Positions 7,705-16,780 of a stretch of 64,000 nucleotides of DNA are shown in pieces. The position numbers were made by a program, and so were the translations under genes. The notes under the pieces were generated by a model. The model was given only the letters and a program-made list of their open reading frames with translations, did no database searches and was not told where the DNA came from. Each line of letters opens with the position of its first letter. Position 1 is the first letter of the stretch. Source of the stretch: Polycyclovorans algicola TG408 (GTDB lineage Bacteria; Pseudomonadota; Gammaproteobacteria; Nevskiales; Nevskiaceae); NCBI RefSeq assembly GCF_000711245.1, contig NZ_JOMH01000001.1, positions 2,288,830 to 2,352,829 of the forward strand, given 5' to 3'.

Positions 7705-10320
7705 CTACTTGCTGGCTTCTTTTTCAACCATGCCGGCCATGCCCTTCTTGGGCTGTTCGCCAGCAGCAGGAGCCGTTGGGCGCGGCGGCATGCGCGGCAT
7801 GCCCACGAAACCGATGGCGAACTGCGCTTCCATGGTGGTGATGTCGTCGTCGCTGTAACCCAGGCCTTTGAGAATTTCCTGGGTGTGCTCGCCGACCATC
7901 AGCGGCCGACCTTGAATCACGCCCGGCGTGTCGGACAGGTTCACCAGCAGGCCCACCTGGTCGAGTTTGCCGACCATGGGATGCGGATAACTCACGGTCC
8001 ACTGCTGCTTGGCGAAGTCGGGCGTGTCGTGCAGGCGACGCGAGAACTCGGTGTCAACGATTTCTACCGGCACGCCGGCGCCGTCGAGTTTTGCGAAGGC
8101 ATCCGCTCCGGACAAGCCTTGCAAGGCGGTGGCAATGTCGGCCGCGTCCTTGATCTCCAGCGCGCTCAACAGTGCAGCGCGTTGAGTGTCGGCCTGAGCC
8201 ACCACGCATAGCCAGCCATCGGTCGTGCGATAGAGGCGGTGCCAGGCATCGAAGCCCAGTTGGTCGCCGCCGATGCGCGGACGGGGGAAGCCGCTGCCGT
8301 CGGGCTTGGCCACCGCATAGCTGGTATTGAGCAGTGCCGCGTTGATGATGGAGGTGTCCACAAACTGGCCTTCACCCGTGCGATCGCGGTGGTAGATCGC
8401 CTGGATGATGCTGGTCGCGGAAAGAAAGCCGTTGCCGGTGTCGCCGAAGCTGGTAAAGCTCCACAGCGGTCGGCCGGTCTCGCCTTTCTCGCCGGGACGG
8501 CCCATGCCGCCATCTTCAAACTGGATGCCCGACAGACAGGCCCCGGTCTGGTCGTTGCCCGGCAGTGCGGCGCGCGCGCCACGCTCGAAGCCGCGTGAGT
8601 GGGCGTAGATCAGCGTGGGATTGATCTTTTTGAGACTTTCGTAATCGATCTTCAGCCGCTCGGCGGCGTCGTAGCGCATGTTGTGCTGCACCACGTCGGC
8701 CTGCTTGACCAGCTCGAGCAAAATCGTCATCGCCCGCGGATCTTTCAGATTCAGCGTGATGCTCTTCTTGCCGCGATTGGCCATGTAGGCGATGTGCACG
8801 CGGTGCCAGAACAGGTCATAAAGCCCGTTGATCTTGATCACCGTTGCGCCCAGGTCGGACAGCAACTGGGTGCCAAACGGTCCGGCGATGGCCAATCCAA
8901 GGTCGAGTACGACGATGCCTGCGAGCGGTGCCCGGCCCTGCGCGCCGCCCTCTCCCTGACCCTCTCCCGCAGGCGGGAGAGGGAAACCAAATTGCTCCCC
9001 TCTCCCGCTTGCGGGAGAGGGTGCCCCGGAGGGGCGGGAGAGGGCCGCTGCGTCAGCAGCGGTGGCGGCCTTCGCTTCCTCAATAATCCGCGCCGCCTCC
9101 GCCTTGATCTCATCGGTATTCGCGCCCGGCGCCACTGGCGCGCTGCCAGGGCGGCCCTGCGTGAGGCTCATGTTGTAGGCATTGCCGACGGTGCGGATGG
9201 TGCCCAGCTCGGGGTCCTTTACCTCGGTCACGCAGCCGTCTTCGAGGAAGGCAGGATCGGCCAGTGAGGCTTCAATGCTGCGCACCGGCTGCATGGTCAT
9301 CTCGGCCGTGGCAGCGGCCTCAACCCAGTCGGCCACGGGGAACTTGGCGACCGCTTCGGCGAGCAGCGGCTGGTAGTGCGACATCACCAGAATTTCTTCC
9401 GGGCCGGTGCCGAAGCGGTCCGGGTCGTTCTGCACCGTGAGGTCGGGCGAGGCATTGAGGCTGTCGCCCTCAGACGCCTGCAAGATAAAGCGCGGATTCG
9501 GCACCCAGTTGTGCAGCCAGTGACCGTCCTTGGCCTGGAAATGACCCTTGGACGACTTGGAGTTGAGAATCCAGGTGTCGAAGCCGGGCGCGTCGGGCTT
9601 CTCCGCCCGCTGCCACACACCGGCCGCACCGGCCAGCGCGCCTTGCAGCAACGAGGTTTCCACCCACTGACCCTTGCCGGTAATCCCGCGCGCCCGCAGC
9701 GCGGCGGCAATGCCGAGGCCCGCACTGAAAAAGGCACCGAGGCTGGGCCACTGCGAGGCCACGAACAGCGGGCCGTCGCGGTCGGCGCCCTGTACGGCAT
9801 CGGCGGGAATTTCAAGATCGGGGAACGGATCGGGCAGGCCGCTGATGTGGTTCAGCGCGCCTTCGGGCCAGCCGCGCTGTTCAAACATCAGGCCGGTCCG
9901 CGCCTGTACCAGCGCGTCGATGGCCGGTCGCTGACTCAGCGGATTGTCACGTCCGTAGCCGGTGATGGAGCAGTAAATCAGCCTGGGATTCAGTTTCGAC
10001 AGCGTCGCGTAGTCAATGCCCAGCGCCGCGGTCTCGCCCGGTGCATGGGATTCGACCAGGATGTCGGCGGTACGCACCAGCGCCAATAGGGTGTCCTTGT
10101 CGCTGGCTTGGCTGAGATCAAGGCAGGCACTGCGCTTGCCGCGCTGCCACACACGGTAACCGAGCTGCTGCGGTCCGGGCAGGCGACGCGCCGGGTCACC
10201 GCCGGGGGGTTCAATCTTCACCACGTCGGCGCCGTTGTCACCGAGCAGCATGGTGGTCATGGGGCCGGCGATGCCGGAGGTGAGATCCAGTACGCGGAGA
10301 CCGTCGAGTACGCCTGCCAT
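7705..10320 (-). CDS. Double-domain CaiB/BaiF family III CoA-transferase
   Basis: Two complete family III CoA-transferase modules in one 871-aa chain, joined by a linker at about residues 424-460. Single-module enzymes are about 400 aa. The start at 10320 is chosen because GAGAGG lies 7 nt upstream; the longer frame would begin inside that site. The C-terminal module has FGDTGNG (Asp627, position of the catalytic Asp in formyl-CoA transferase GDSNTG). The N-terminal module reads SQWPSLGAFF there and lacks the Asp, so it may be structural or inactive. The linker is encoded by intergenic-type hairpin repeats. Likely role: moving CoA onto a steroid acid, or racemising an alpha-methylacyl-CoA. 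Confidence 0.85.
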   Translation of the reverse strand: MAGVLDGLRVLDLTSGIAGPMTTMLLGDNGADVVKIEPPGGDPARRLPGPQQLGYRVWQRGKRSACLDLSQASDKDTLLALVRTADILVESHAPGETAALGIDYATLSKLNPRLIYCSITGYGRDNPLSQRPAIDALVQARTGLMFEQRGWPEGALNHISGLPDPFPDLEIPADAVQGADRDGPLFVASQWPSLGAFFSAGLGIAAALRARGITGKGQWVETSLLQGALAGAAGVWQRAEKPDAPGFDTWILNSKSSKGHFQAKDGHWLHNWVPNPRFILQASEGDSLNASPDLTVQNDPDRFGTGPEEILVMSHYQPLLAEAVAKFPVADWVEAAATAEMTMQPVRSIEASLADPAFLEDGCVTEVKDPELGTIRTVGNAYNMSLTQGRPGSAPVAPGANTDEIKAEAARIIEEAKAATAADAAALSRPSGAPSPASGRGEQFGFPLPPAGEGQGEGGAQGRAPLAGIVVLDLGLAIAGPFGTQLLSDLGATVIKINGLYDLFWHRVHIAYMANRGKKSITLNLKDPRAMTILLELVKQADVVQHNMRYDAAERLKIDYESLKKINPTLIYAHSRGFERGARAALPGNDQTGACLSGIQFEDGGMGRPGEKGETGRPLWSFTSFGDTGNGFLSATSIIQAIYHRDRTGEGQFVDTSIINAALLNTSYAVAKPDGSGFPRPRIGGDQLGFDAWHRLYRTTDGWLCVVAQADTQRAALLSALEIKDAADIATALQGLSGADAFAKLDGAGVPVEIVDTEFSRRLHDTPDFAKQQWTVSYPHPMVGKLDQVGLLVNLSDTPGVIQGRPLMVGEHTQEILKGLGYSDDDITTMEAQFAIGFVGMPRMPPRPTAPAAGEQPKKGMAGMVEKEASK
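8942..9047. repeat. CCCTCTCCC hairpin pair inside a coding region
   Basis: Three CCCTCTCCC-type arms with their GGGAGAGGG complements lie in frame in the linker between the two CoA-transferase modules and translate to proline/glycine-rich sequence (PLPPAGEG-like). Elsewhere in the window this family is nearly always intergenic. Confidence 0.88.
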
Positions 10321-10396
10321 CGCGATTCCTCTCAATGTTCGATTTATGAATGACCGAGCCTAGGCCAGTCAGCGGGTTTCAGGCCTGCCTCAAATG

Positions 10397-10413
10397 GGTG
10401 AGGTGACCTCACC
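10397..10413. promoter_or_regulatory. Candidate operator: perfect 8-1-8 palindrome
   Basis: GGTGAGGT-g-ACCTCACC lies 77 bp upstream of the CoA-transferase start, in the 105-bp gap to the SDR gene. It has no T-tract, so a terminator is unlikely. The half TGACCTCACC recurs exactly at 57710-57719 in the divergent hsaA/kshA promoter region. A dimeric regulator site is plausible; no regulator is identified. Confidence 0.4.
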
Positions 10414-10425
10414 AGTGCTGGACGC

Positions 10426-11268
10426 TCAGCCCGGAATCGGGTCGTCCCTGAATGGCGTGACGCCGTCAAGTGCCATCAGTCTGCCGGGCTGCCGTGTCAG
10501 CAGGTCACGACTGACGACAACGTCTCCGCTGTGGGTGCCGGTGATCAAGCGGTAGGCCGCCTCGGCCATCACCTCAACGGGTTCGATCCAGTCGGGATGC
10601 GTCGCCCGCATTTGTTCGACCACCGCCGCGGCGCCTTCGGTGCTGACGATGCGATACGGCATCAGCGAATTCACCTGCACGCCGCTGCCCAGCAATTCTG
10701 CAGCGAGGCCCACGGTGTAACGGTCGAGCGCAGCCTTGGAGGCGCCATAGGCGGCCAGCGCGTGGACCCATTTGGCGGGGCCGGGATAGGGCGGGGACGG
10801 CGCCCGTACCGTGTCGCTGCTGATGTTGAGGATCTGTCCGGTGCCCTGCTTTAGCATGCCCGGCAGTGCCTGCTGAATCAGATCGATGGGGGCATCCACG
10901 TTGATGGCAAACATGGCCTGACGCGCCGCCAGATCAATGCGGCTGGGCGGGGCATATGCAGTGATGGCCGCCGCATTGTTGACGAGGATGCCGATAGCGC
11001 CGAACACCTCACCGGCTCGGGCCACCAAGTCGGCGCGGTCGTCTGCATCGGCAAGGTCAGCAACGCGCCAGGCAGCAGGGTGACCCTGTGCGCGAAGGGC
11101 AGCGCAGGTCTGTTCCAGCCCGGCGACCGACCGCGCCGAGGCCGTGACCACGACCTTGGCCCCGTGCGCGGCCAGACGCTGGGCGATGGCGCGACCGATG
11201 CCACGACTGCCGCCAGTGACCAGCGCCACCCGCCCGGCGAGGGTCTGCGGCGCCGCAGGCTCGGTCAT
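10426..11268 (-). CDS. SDR family oxidoreductase
   Basis: Classical short-chain dehydrogenase (280 aa): TGGSRGIGRA nucleotide-binding motif near residue 20, NNAAA, the Ser of SSD and the YGASK catalytic Tyr/Lys, then VNSLMPY. It overlaps the upstream MMPL exporter gene by one base (TGATG), so the two are probably translated together. It could oxidise a hydroxysteroid or a hydroxyacyl-CoA; the sequence does not say which. Confidence 0.85.
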   Translation of the reverse strand: MTEPAAPQTLAGRVALVTGGSRGIGRAIAQRLAAHGAKVVVTASARSVAGLEQTCAALRAQGHPAAWRVADLADADDRADLVARAGEVFGAIGILVNNAAAITAYAPPSRIDLAARQAMFAINVDAPIDLIQQALPGMLKQGTGQILNISSDTVRAPSPPYPGPAKWVHALAAYGASKAALDRYTVGLAAELLGSGVQVNSLMPYRIVSTEGAAAVVEQMRATHPDWIEPVEVMAEAAYRLITGTHSGDVVVSRDLLTRQPGRLMALDGVTPFRDDPIPG

Positions 11269-13745
11269 CAGGGCGCGCTGCGCGGCTTGCCTTCGCCGTA
11301 GTAGAACCAGGCGCCCAAGGCGGGCAGCAGACAGATGGCGCCGAGCATGTTGACCAGGAACATGAAGGCCAGCAGCAGGCCCATGTCAGCCTGGAACTTG
11401 AGCGCCGAGAACATCCAGGTCGCCACGCCGACCGACATGGTCACGGCGGTGAACACGGCCGCCATACCACGCTCCAGCATGGCTTTCTCGAAGGCGTCGC
11501 GGAAGGTGTAATCCTCGCCCTTCATGTAGTGCTGGATGCGCTCGAACAGGTACAGCGCGTAGTCGATGCCGACGCCGACGCCCAGAGCGATGACCGGCAA
11601 CGTGGCGACCTTGAGGCCAATCTCCAGCCCGGCCATCAGGGCGTTGCAGAACACGGTCACCATCGCCAGCGGCGTCATGACGCACAGGGTGGCGCGAACC
11701 GAGCGGAAGGTGATCAGGCAGAACAGGATCAGTGCGCCGAACAGGGCGCCCAGCATGCGAACTTCAGCCGCGCCCACAGCCTCGTTGGTGGCCGCCATGA
11801 CGCCGACATTGCCGCTGGCCAGCCGCAGGGTCACGCCCTCGACCGGGTTGTCGTTGATGAAGCGCTTGATCTCGGCGATCACATGCGCGACCTGCGTGCC
11901 GTCGTGGTTCTCAAGAAAGTTGAGCACCTGAATGGCCCGGCAGCCCTCGTTGTTGAGCCCCAGCTTGGGGTCGAAGGCATTGGAGCCGGTGGACAGACCG
12001 GTCTCGGAGCGGGGCAGGGCACGCCAGCGCGGATTGCCTTCGTTGTAGGCGGCGATGACCTGCTTGCCGACGCCTGCCACGCTGATCACCGACTGCACGC
12101 CGCTGACGCCGCGCATGTAGAGCTCGAAGCGGTCCACCAAGTTGATGACCGGGTAGTGCAGGCAGGAATCGCCCTCGAAACCCTTGGCCTCGACGATCAC
12201 GGTCAGTACGTCGACGCCAATGTTGTAGGTGTTGGAAATGGTGGCGCCGTCGGTGTTGTAGCGCGAGTCTTCGTGCAACTCGGGCACGCCTTCTCCGGAA
12301 TCACCGACCACCAGGTCGCGCGAGATCCAGGTGGTCACCGCCAACAGCGCCAGTGACACGCCGAACACCTTCAAAGCCATGCGTGGCTCCGCGCAACAGG
12401 CCAGGCAGCGGACCAGCGGTGCAATCCATGCCGCCTCACCGGCATCACCGCGCGCGCGGCTGGCGGGCTCCAGCGTCAGGTAAGACAGCAGAATCGGCAG
12501 GATCATCTTGTTGGTGATGATCATCAGCAACACGCCGAGGCAGGCGGTGATGCCCAGCTCATGGACGATGGGAATGTTGATGAACATGATCACGCCGAAG
12601 CCCAGCGCCTCGGTCAGCAGCGCCACCGAGCCGGGCACGAACAGCTTGCTGAACGAGGCGCGTGCCGCCGCTTGCGAATCGGCGCCGGCCAGCACTTCCA
12701 GCCGCCAGACACTGGTCATCTGCACCGCGTGCGACACGCCGATGGCGAAGATCAGGAAGGGCACCAATATCGACATCGGGTCGATGCCGTAGCCCATCAG
12801 CGGCAGCGTGCCCACCAGCCACAACACCGGCAGGGTGGCCACCACGATGGCGGTGATCGTCACCCGCCATGAGCGCGTGTAGCCATAGAGCAGCAGCAGG
12901 GTGATGACGAAGGCCAGCGCGAAAAACGCGAACACCCACAGCAGGCCTTCGATGACGTCACCCAGCAGCCGGGCGAAGCCGATGATGTTGACCTCGATGT
13001 TCTCGTTTTCGAACTGGTCACGAATCTCATGCAGCTTTTGCTGCACCGCCCAGTAGTCGACCTTGACGCCCGACTCGGGGTCGTAGTCGTGCAGGTCGGC
13101 CTGAATCATCGCCCCCTTCAGGTCGTTGGCGACCAGCTGGCCGATGCGGCCTGAATGCTCAACATTACGGCGCACCTGATCGAGCTGCTCCGGCGTGCCG
13201 GAAAAGCGCGCGGGCACGACCGGTTCACCTCGGAAGCCCATCTCGGTGATTTCGATGTAGTAAACATCCGGCGTGAAGATCGACGACACCTGGGTCCGGT
13301 TGATGCCCGGTATGAAGAACACCTCGTCGGTGGCCTTGCGCAGCGCCTCAAGAAACTCGGGGTTGTAGATGTCGTCGTAACAGGCCTCGTCATTGCCATC
13401 CGTGGCGCGACCTTGTTCACTCGAATTGCCCCCGGACCGGCCGTCCGTGTCCGGGCGTTTGGAATCCTTGCGAGTGCCACTGGCACTCGCATCGCAGGAT
13501 TCCTGCACCCAGCGTAAGTTCACCAGCAGCGTGTTGGCGCCGGAGAAGTCATCCATGTAGCCCATCATGGTCTGCATGTATTCATGCTTGACCGGCAACA
13601 GCTTCAGAAATCCCGGGTCCAGCTTCACCTGGCTGGCGCTGTAGGCGAAACCCGCGGTCACCAGTGCAAAGAGCACCAGCAATCGGCGTCTATGGCTGAT
13701 CAGCCCGGTGGCGGCGCGCTCAATCAGGTCGGTCATGCCGCTCAT
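11268..13745 (-). CDS. MMPL/RND-family exporter (HAE3 type)
   Basis: 825-aa inner-membrane transporter with two bundles of helices, each preceded by a large periplasmic loop, and the RND-like GVGVGIDYALYLFERIQ in the second bundle. Related proteins are often found beside steroid or hydrophobic-compound catabolic genes. Residues about 81-124 of the first loop (from SCDASASG to NDEACYDD) are low-complexity, polar and absent from the usual family pattern; the DNA there carries the same 21-bp palindrome and flanking sequence as the repeat at 34 kb. The stop overlaps the next gene, and the start overlaps the Ycf48-like stop by four bases (ATGA). Confidence 0.88.
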   Translation of the reverse strand: MSGMTDLIERAATGLISHRRRLLVLFALVTAGFAYSASQVKLDPGFLKLLPVKHEYMQTMMGYMDDFSGANTLLVNLRWVQESCDASASGTRKDSKRPDTDGRSGGNSSEQGRATDGNDEACYDDIYNPEFLEALRKATDEVFFIPGINRTQVSSIFTPDVYYIEITEMGFRGEPVVPARFSGTPEQLDQVRRNVEHSGRIGQLVANDLKGAMIQADLHDYDPESGVKVDYWAVQQKLHEIRDQFENENIEVNIIGFARLLGDVIEGLLWVFAFFALAFVITLLLLYGYTRSWRVTITAIVVATLPVLWLVGTLPLMGYGIDPMSILVPFLIFAIGVSHAVQMTSVWRLEVLAGADSQAAARASFSKLFVPGSVALLTEALGFGVIMFINIPIVHELGITACLGVLLMIITNKMILPILLSYLTLEPASRARGDAGEAAWIAPLVRCLACCAEPRMALKVFGVSLALLAVTTWISRDLVVGDSGEGVPELHEDSRYNTDGATISNTYNIGVDVLTVIVEAKGFEGDSCLHYPVINLVDRFELYMRGVSGVQSVISVAGVGKQVIAAYNEGNPRWRALPRSETGLSTGSNAFDPKLGLNNEGCRAIQVLNFLENHDGTQVAHVIAEIKRFINDNPVEGVTLRLASGNVGVMAATNEAVGAAEVRMLGALFGALILFCLITFRSVRATLCVMTPLAMVTVFCNALMAGLEIGLKVATLPVIALGVGVGIDYALYLFERIQHYMKGEDYTFRDAFEKAMLERGMAAVFTAVTMSVGVATWMFSALKFQADMGLLLAFMFLVNMLGAICLLPALGAWFYYGEGKPRSAP
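13391..13510. repeat. 34-kb-type repeat inserted in frame in the exporter gene
   Basis: Contains the perfect palindrome GCGAGTGCCA-c-TGGCACTCGC at 13470-13490, identical to 34349-34369. The preceding 80 bp also match the 34-kb unit in order (catcc.tggcgcgacc, gaatt..cccccgg, ccgggcgtt). It encodes residues about 81-124 of the exporter. Confidence 0.75.
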
Positions 13746-14779
13746 GTGCCGTCTCCCACCACCCGCAACCCTGACTCGCCTGCGGTCAGCCAGCCGTTGT
13801 CCAGTGGCAGCACGTCGGCGAGCACATGACGTCCGCCCTGTCCGTGTGCGGTGAAGGTCTTGCCGCCGTCGTCAGACACGATCAGCGTGTCACTGGCACC
13901 GACCAACACGATGCGGCCATCGTCATCAACGCGGCCGCCGAACAGTGAAATCTCGTTGGGCGTGACGGATTGCGTCCATGTGTCGCCGCCGTCCTCACTG
14001 CGGAACACGTGGCCCCGCATGCCGAACACCAGCGCGCCGTTGTCGGGCAGGGCCAAGGCGCCAAAGAACGAGCCGGGATAAACGTCATCCAGTTCGGTCC
14101 ATGTTTGGCCGTCGTCATCCGAGCGCGCCAGCACGCCGCTTTCGCCAGCCAGCAGCAGTCGGCCATCGGTCAGCGCCACCACGGCATTGAGGTGTCGGTC
14201 ACTGATGCCGGTGTCCATCATCGCGAAAGGGTTGTTGCTGTCGGCCGGCGCCGCGTCGCGCTCATCATCACGGGTTTCGACCGAGTGGGCGGTCCAGGTC
14301 TGACCCTGATCGCGGGACATGCGATAGAGACCGAAGCCACCGACGGCGTGCAGCACGCCGTCATGCGGGCCGGTGATGGCCAGCAGGGGTTCGGTGATGT
14401 CGTCTTCGAAGTTGACTTCGGTCCAGGTTTCGCCGCGATCGGTGCTGCGAACGATCCAGCCGTCCTGGCCAACGGCGATCAGATGTTGCGCGTCAACGAA
14501 GGCCACGCGGGTCAAGGTAGAACTGCGCTGCGGGCTCACAGCGGCCTCGCGCCACGGGCCGCCGGGGTCGTCGGCAATCAGGATGTGGCCCAGCTCGCCC
14601 ACCGCCACCCAGCGATTGCCGCTTGCGGCAAGGCTGTTGAGCAGCAATCCATCCGCACGCACCACCGTCTCGGGAAACGGCGGAAGCGGCCTCGGCGAGA
14701 ACGAGTAGGCGGCGGCCGCCAGCACCAGCAAACTGATGATCAGCGCTGGTGCGCGTTGCCTGAAGCCCGATTGGCTCAT
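13742..14779 (-). CDS. Ycf48/BNR-repeat beta-propeller protein, periplasmic anchor
   Basis: 345 aa with an N-terminal uncleaved signal or anchor helix (ALIISLLVLAAAAYSF) followed by repeats containing S-x-D-x-G-x-T-W (STDRGETWTEV, SRDQGQTWTAH, RSDDDGQTWTEL, RSEDGGDTWTQS), a Ycf48/sortilin-like propeller facing the periplasm. A strong GGAGGAGAGG precedes the ATG. Its stop overlaps the exporter start (ATGA). Such propellers are recurrent partners of MMPL-type exporters, so it is probably an accessory subunit of the same envelope system. Confidence 0.85.
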   Translation of the reverse strand: MSQSGFRQRAPALIISLLVLAAAAYSFSPRPLPPFPETVVRADGLLLNSLAASGNRWVAVGELGHILIADDPGGPWREAAVSPQRSSTLTRVAFVDAQHLIAVGQDGWIVRSTDRGETWTEVNFEDDITEPLLAITGPHDGVLHAVGGFGLYRMSRDQGQTWTAHSVETRDDERDAAPADSNNPFAMMDTGISDRHLNAVVALTDGRLLLAGESGVLARSDDDGQTWTELDDVYPGSFFGALALPDNGALVFGMRGHVFRSEDGGDTWTQSVTPNEISLFGGRVDDDGRIVLVGASDTLIVSDDGGKTFTAHGQGGRHVLADVLPLDNGWLTAGESGLRVVGDGT

Positions 14780-14853
14780 GAACCCTCTCCTCCAAATTGT
14801 TCGCGCACTGCGCTCATAGGCGAATGCGTCCTTGGCCGTGCGCGACCGCTTGC

Positions 14854-16059
14854 CTAACCGGGCAGCTCAAACAGGGCTGCGGCGCCCATGCCGCCGCCCA
14901 CGCACATGCTCACCACCACGTACCGCACGCCGCGACGGCGGCCTTCGAGCAGGGCGTGACCGACCATGCGCGCGCCGGACATGCCGAAGGGATGACCGAT
15001 GGCAATCGCGCCACCGTTCACGTTCAGCCGGTCCAGATCAATGCCCAGCGTCTGCTGGCAATACAGCACCTGGCAGGCGAAGGCTTCGTTGAGCTCCCAC
15101 AGGCCGATGTCACCCACTTTCAGACCGTGGCGTGCCAGCAGTTTGGGAATGGCGAACACCGGGCCAATGCCCATCTCGTCCGGCGCGCAGCCTGCCACCG
15201 CAGTGCCGCGATAAATGCCGAGTAATTCGCGGCCCTCGGCACGTGCCAGATCGCCGCGCATCAGCAGGCTCATGGCCGCGCCGTCGGACAACTGCGAGGC
15301 ATTGCCCGCGGTGATGTGCTGCCCTTGTTTCACCCACTGGCCGTCCTTCCACACCGGCTTGAGGGCCGCCAGACTTTCCAGCGTGGTCGAGGGTCGGTTG
15401 CCTTCGTCCTGCGTGAGCGTGACCGCCTCGTGACCAGCCGGCTGGCCTTCTTTGTCGAACAACTGCTTCTGTGCGGTGAACGGCACAATCTCGTCCGCGA
15501 AGCGTCCAGCGGCCTGTGCGGCGGCCGTCAACTGCTGCGAGCGCAGGGCGTATTCGTCCTGGGCCTGTCGCGAGATGCCGTAGCGCTCGGCGACAATCTC
15601 GGCGGTTTCAATCATCGGAATATAGGCCGTCGGTTCGGCCGCGATGGCGGCTTTGGAAACCGCGCGATGCGTGTTCTTGAACTTGTTCTGCACCAGCGAG
15701 ATCGACTCCAGACCGCCGGCAATCACCACGTCCTGTTCGCCGGCCATGATGTTCTTGGCAGCGATGCCAATGCTCATCAGACCCGACGCGCACTGACGGT
15801 CCAGGGTCATCCCCGCCACGCTGTTCGGCAGGCCGCCGGTGTAGGCACACAGGCGGCCAAGGTTGTAGGCCTGCGTGCCCTGCTGGGCGGCGGCGCCGAC
15901 AATCACGTCGTCAACACGTTCGCCGTCGATGCCCGATCGCTGCAGCACGGCCCGCACCACATGGCCGCCCAGGGCCGGGGCTTCGGTATCGTTCCAGGCA
16001 CCTCGAAAGGCTTTGCCAATGGCCGTGCGTGCAACCGAGACAATGACCGCGTCCGTCAT
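14854..16059 (-). CDS. Acetyl-CoA C-acyltransferase (thiolase)
   Basis: 401-aa thiolase with all catalytic elements: nucleophile Cys90 in [18 protein letters not shown], the histidine of [10 protein letters not shown], and the second cysteine in [11 protein letters not shown]. The start at 16059 is set by GGAG 5-6 nt upstream; a longer frame to 16101 exists but lacks a site. Performs the thiolytic step of a beta-oxidation round. FadA5-type side-chain thiolysis is a possibility, but fadA6 at 23724 is clearly a different paralogue. Confidence 0.88.
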   Translation of the reverse strand: MTDAVIVSVARTAIGKAFRGAWNDTEAPALGGHVVRAVLQRSGIDGERVDDVIVGAAAQQGTQAYNLGRLCAYTGGLPNSVAGMTLDRQCASGLMSIGIAAKNIMAGEQDVVIAGGLESISLVQNKFKNTHRAVSKAAIAAEPTAYIPMIETAEIVAERYGISRQAQDEYALRSQQLTAAAQAAGRFADEIVPFTAQKQLFDKEGQPAGHEAVTLTQDEGNRPSTTLESLAALKPVWKDGQWVKQGQHITAGNASQLSDGAAMSLLMRGDLARAEGRELLGIYRGTAVAGCAPDEMGIGPVFAIPKLLARHGLKVGDIGLWELNEAFACQVLYCQQTLGIDLDRLNVNGGAIAIGHPFGMSGARMVGHALLEGRRRGVRYVVVSMCVGGGMGAAALFELPG

Positions 16060-16169
16060 GTGGACTCCAGAGGGTTCACGCTCAGCCTGAGCCGCGAACA
16101 TGAAAAGGGGATTGGCCGGTGAACCAATCCGGTCTGGAGGCTAAGTCGTCGTCTCGGACGGCACTTCAC

Positions 16170-16625
16170 TCAAAAGTAGTAGCGGGAAATGGTGTCGGCC
16201 ACGCAGGCCGGGCGCTCGCTGCCCTCGATCTCCACGGTAACGCGGATGGTCGCCTGCACCCCGCCGTCCTTGGTGACCTCGGCCGCCACCAGTTGACCGA
16301 CGCCGCGAATGCGGCTGTTGACCGGCACCGGCGCGGGAAAGCGCACCTTGTCGCAGCCGTAGTTCACGCCCATTTTCATGGTCACTTCCAGAATCTCAGG
16401 CAGAAAGCGCGAGACCAGCGACAGCGTGAGGTAACCGTGCGCGATGCAGGCACCGAACGGACCTTCCTTGGCCTTGACCGGATCGACATGAATCCACTGA
16501 TGGTCATCGGTGGCGTCGGCAAAGGTGTTGATACGGTCCTGGGTCATGGTCAGCCAGTCGCTGCTGCCCAGGGTTTGGCCCACGGCGGCCAGCAGGCTTT
16601 CGGTGGATTCGAAGATGGGTTTCAT
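16170..16625 (-). CDS. MaoC-family (R)-specific enoyl-CoA hydratase
   Basis: 151-aa hot-dog protein with the MaoC hydratase signature: DATDDHQWIHVDP (catalytic Asp/His) and GPFGACIAHGYLTLS. Hydrates an enoyl-CoA in the cytoplasm. The ATG at 16625 has GGAG 8 nt upstream; the longer frame runs into a hairpin repeat and is rejected. It lies between the thiolase and ipdF genes in the same direction. Confidence 0.9.
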   Translation of the reverse strand: MKPIFESTESLLAAVGQTLGSSDWLTMTQDRINTFADATDDHQWIHVDPVKAKEGPFGACIAHGYLTLSLVSRFLPEILEVTMKMGVNYGCDKVRFPAPVPVNSRIRGVGQLVAAEVTKDGGVQATIRVTVEIEGSERPACVADTISRYYF

Positions 16626-16670
16626 TGTGTGGCTCCAATTAATTTGAACGGGTGCTCGGACGCGTTGCGT

Positions 16671-16780
16671 CCGCCCTCTCCCGCCCCTTCGGGGCACCCT
16701 CTCCCACAAGTGGGAGAGGGAAGCATTTTTCTCCCCTCTCCCGCAGGCGGGAGAGGGGCTGGGGGAGAGGGCGCGCCGTC
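16671..16780. repeat. Paired CCCTCTCCC hairpins
   Basis: Two inverted hairpin units between the MaoC and ipdF genes, plus a GCGCGCC edge that reaches the ipdF stop codon (16779-16781). Confidence 0.85.
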
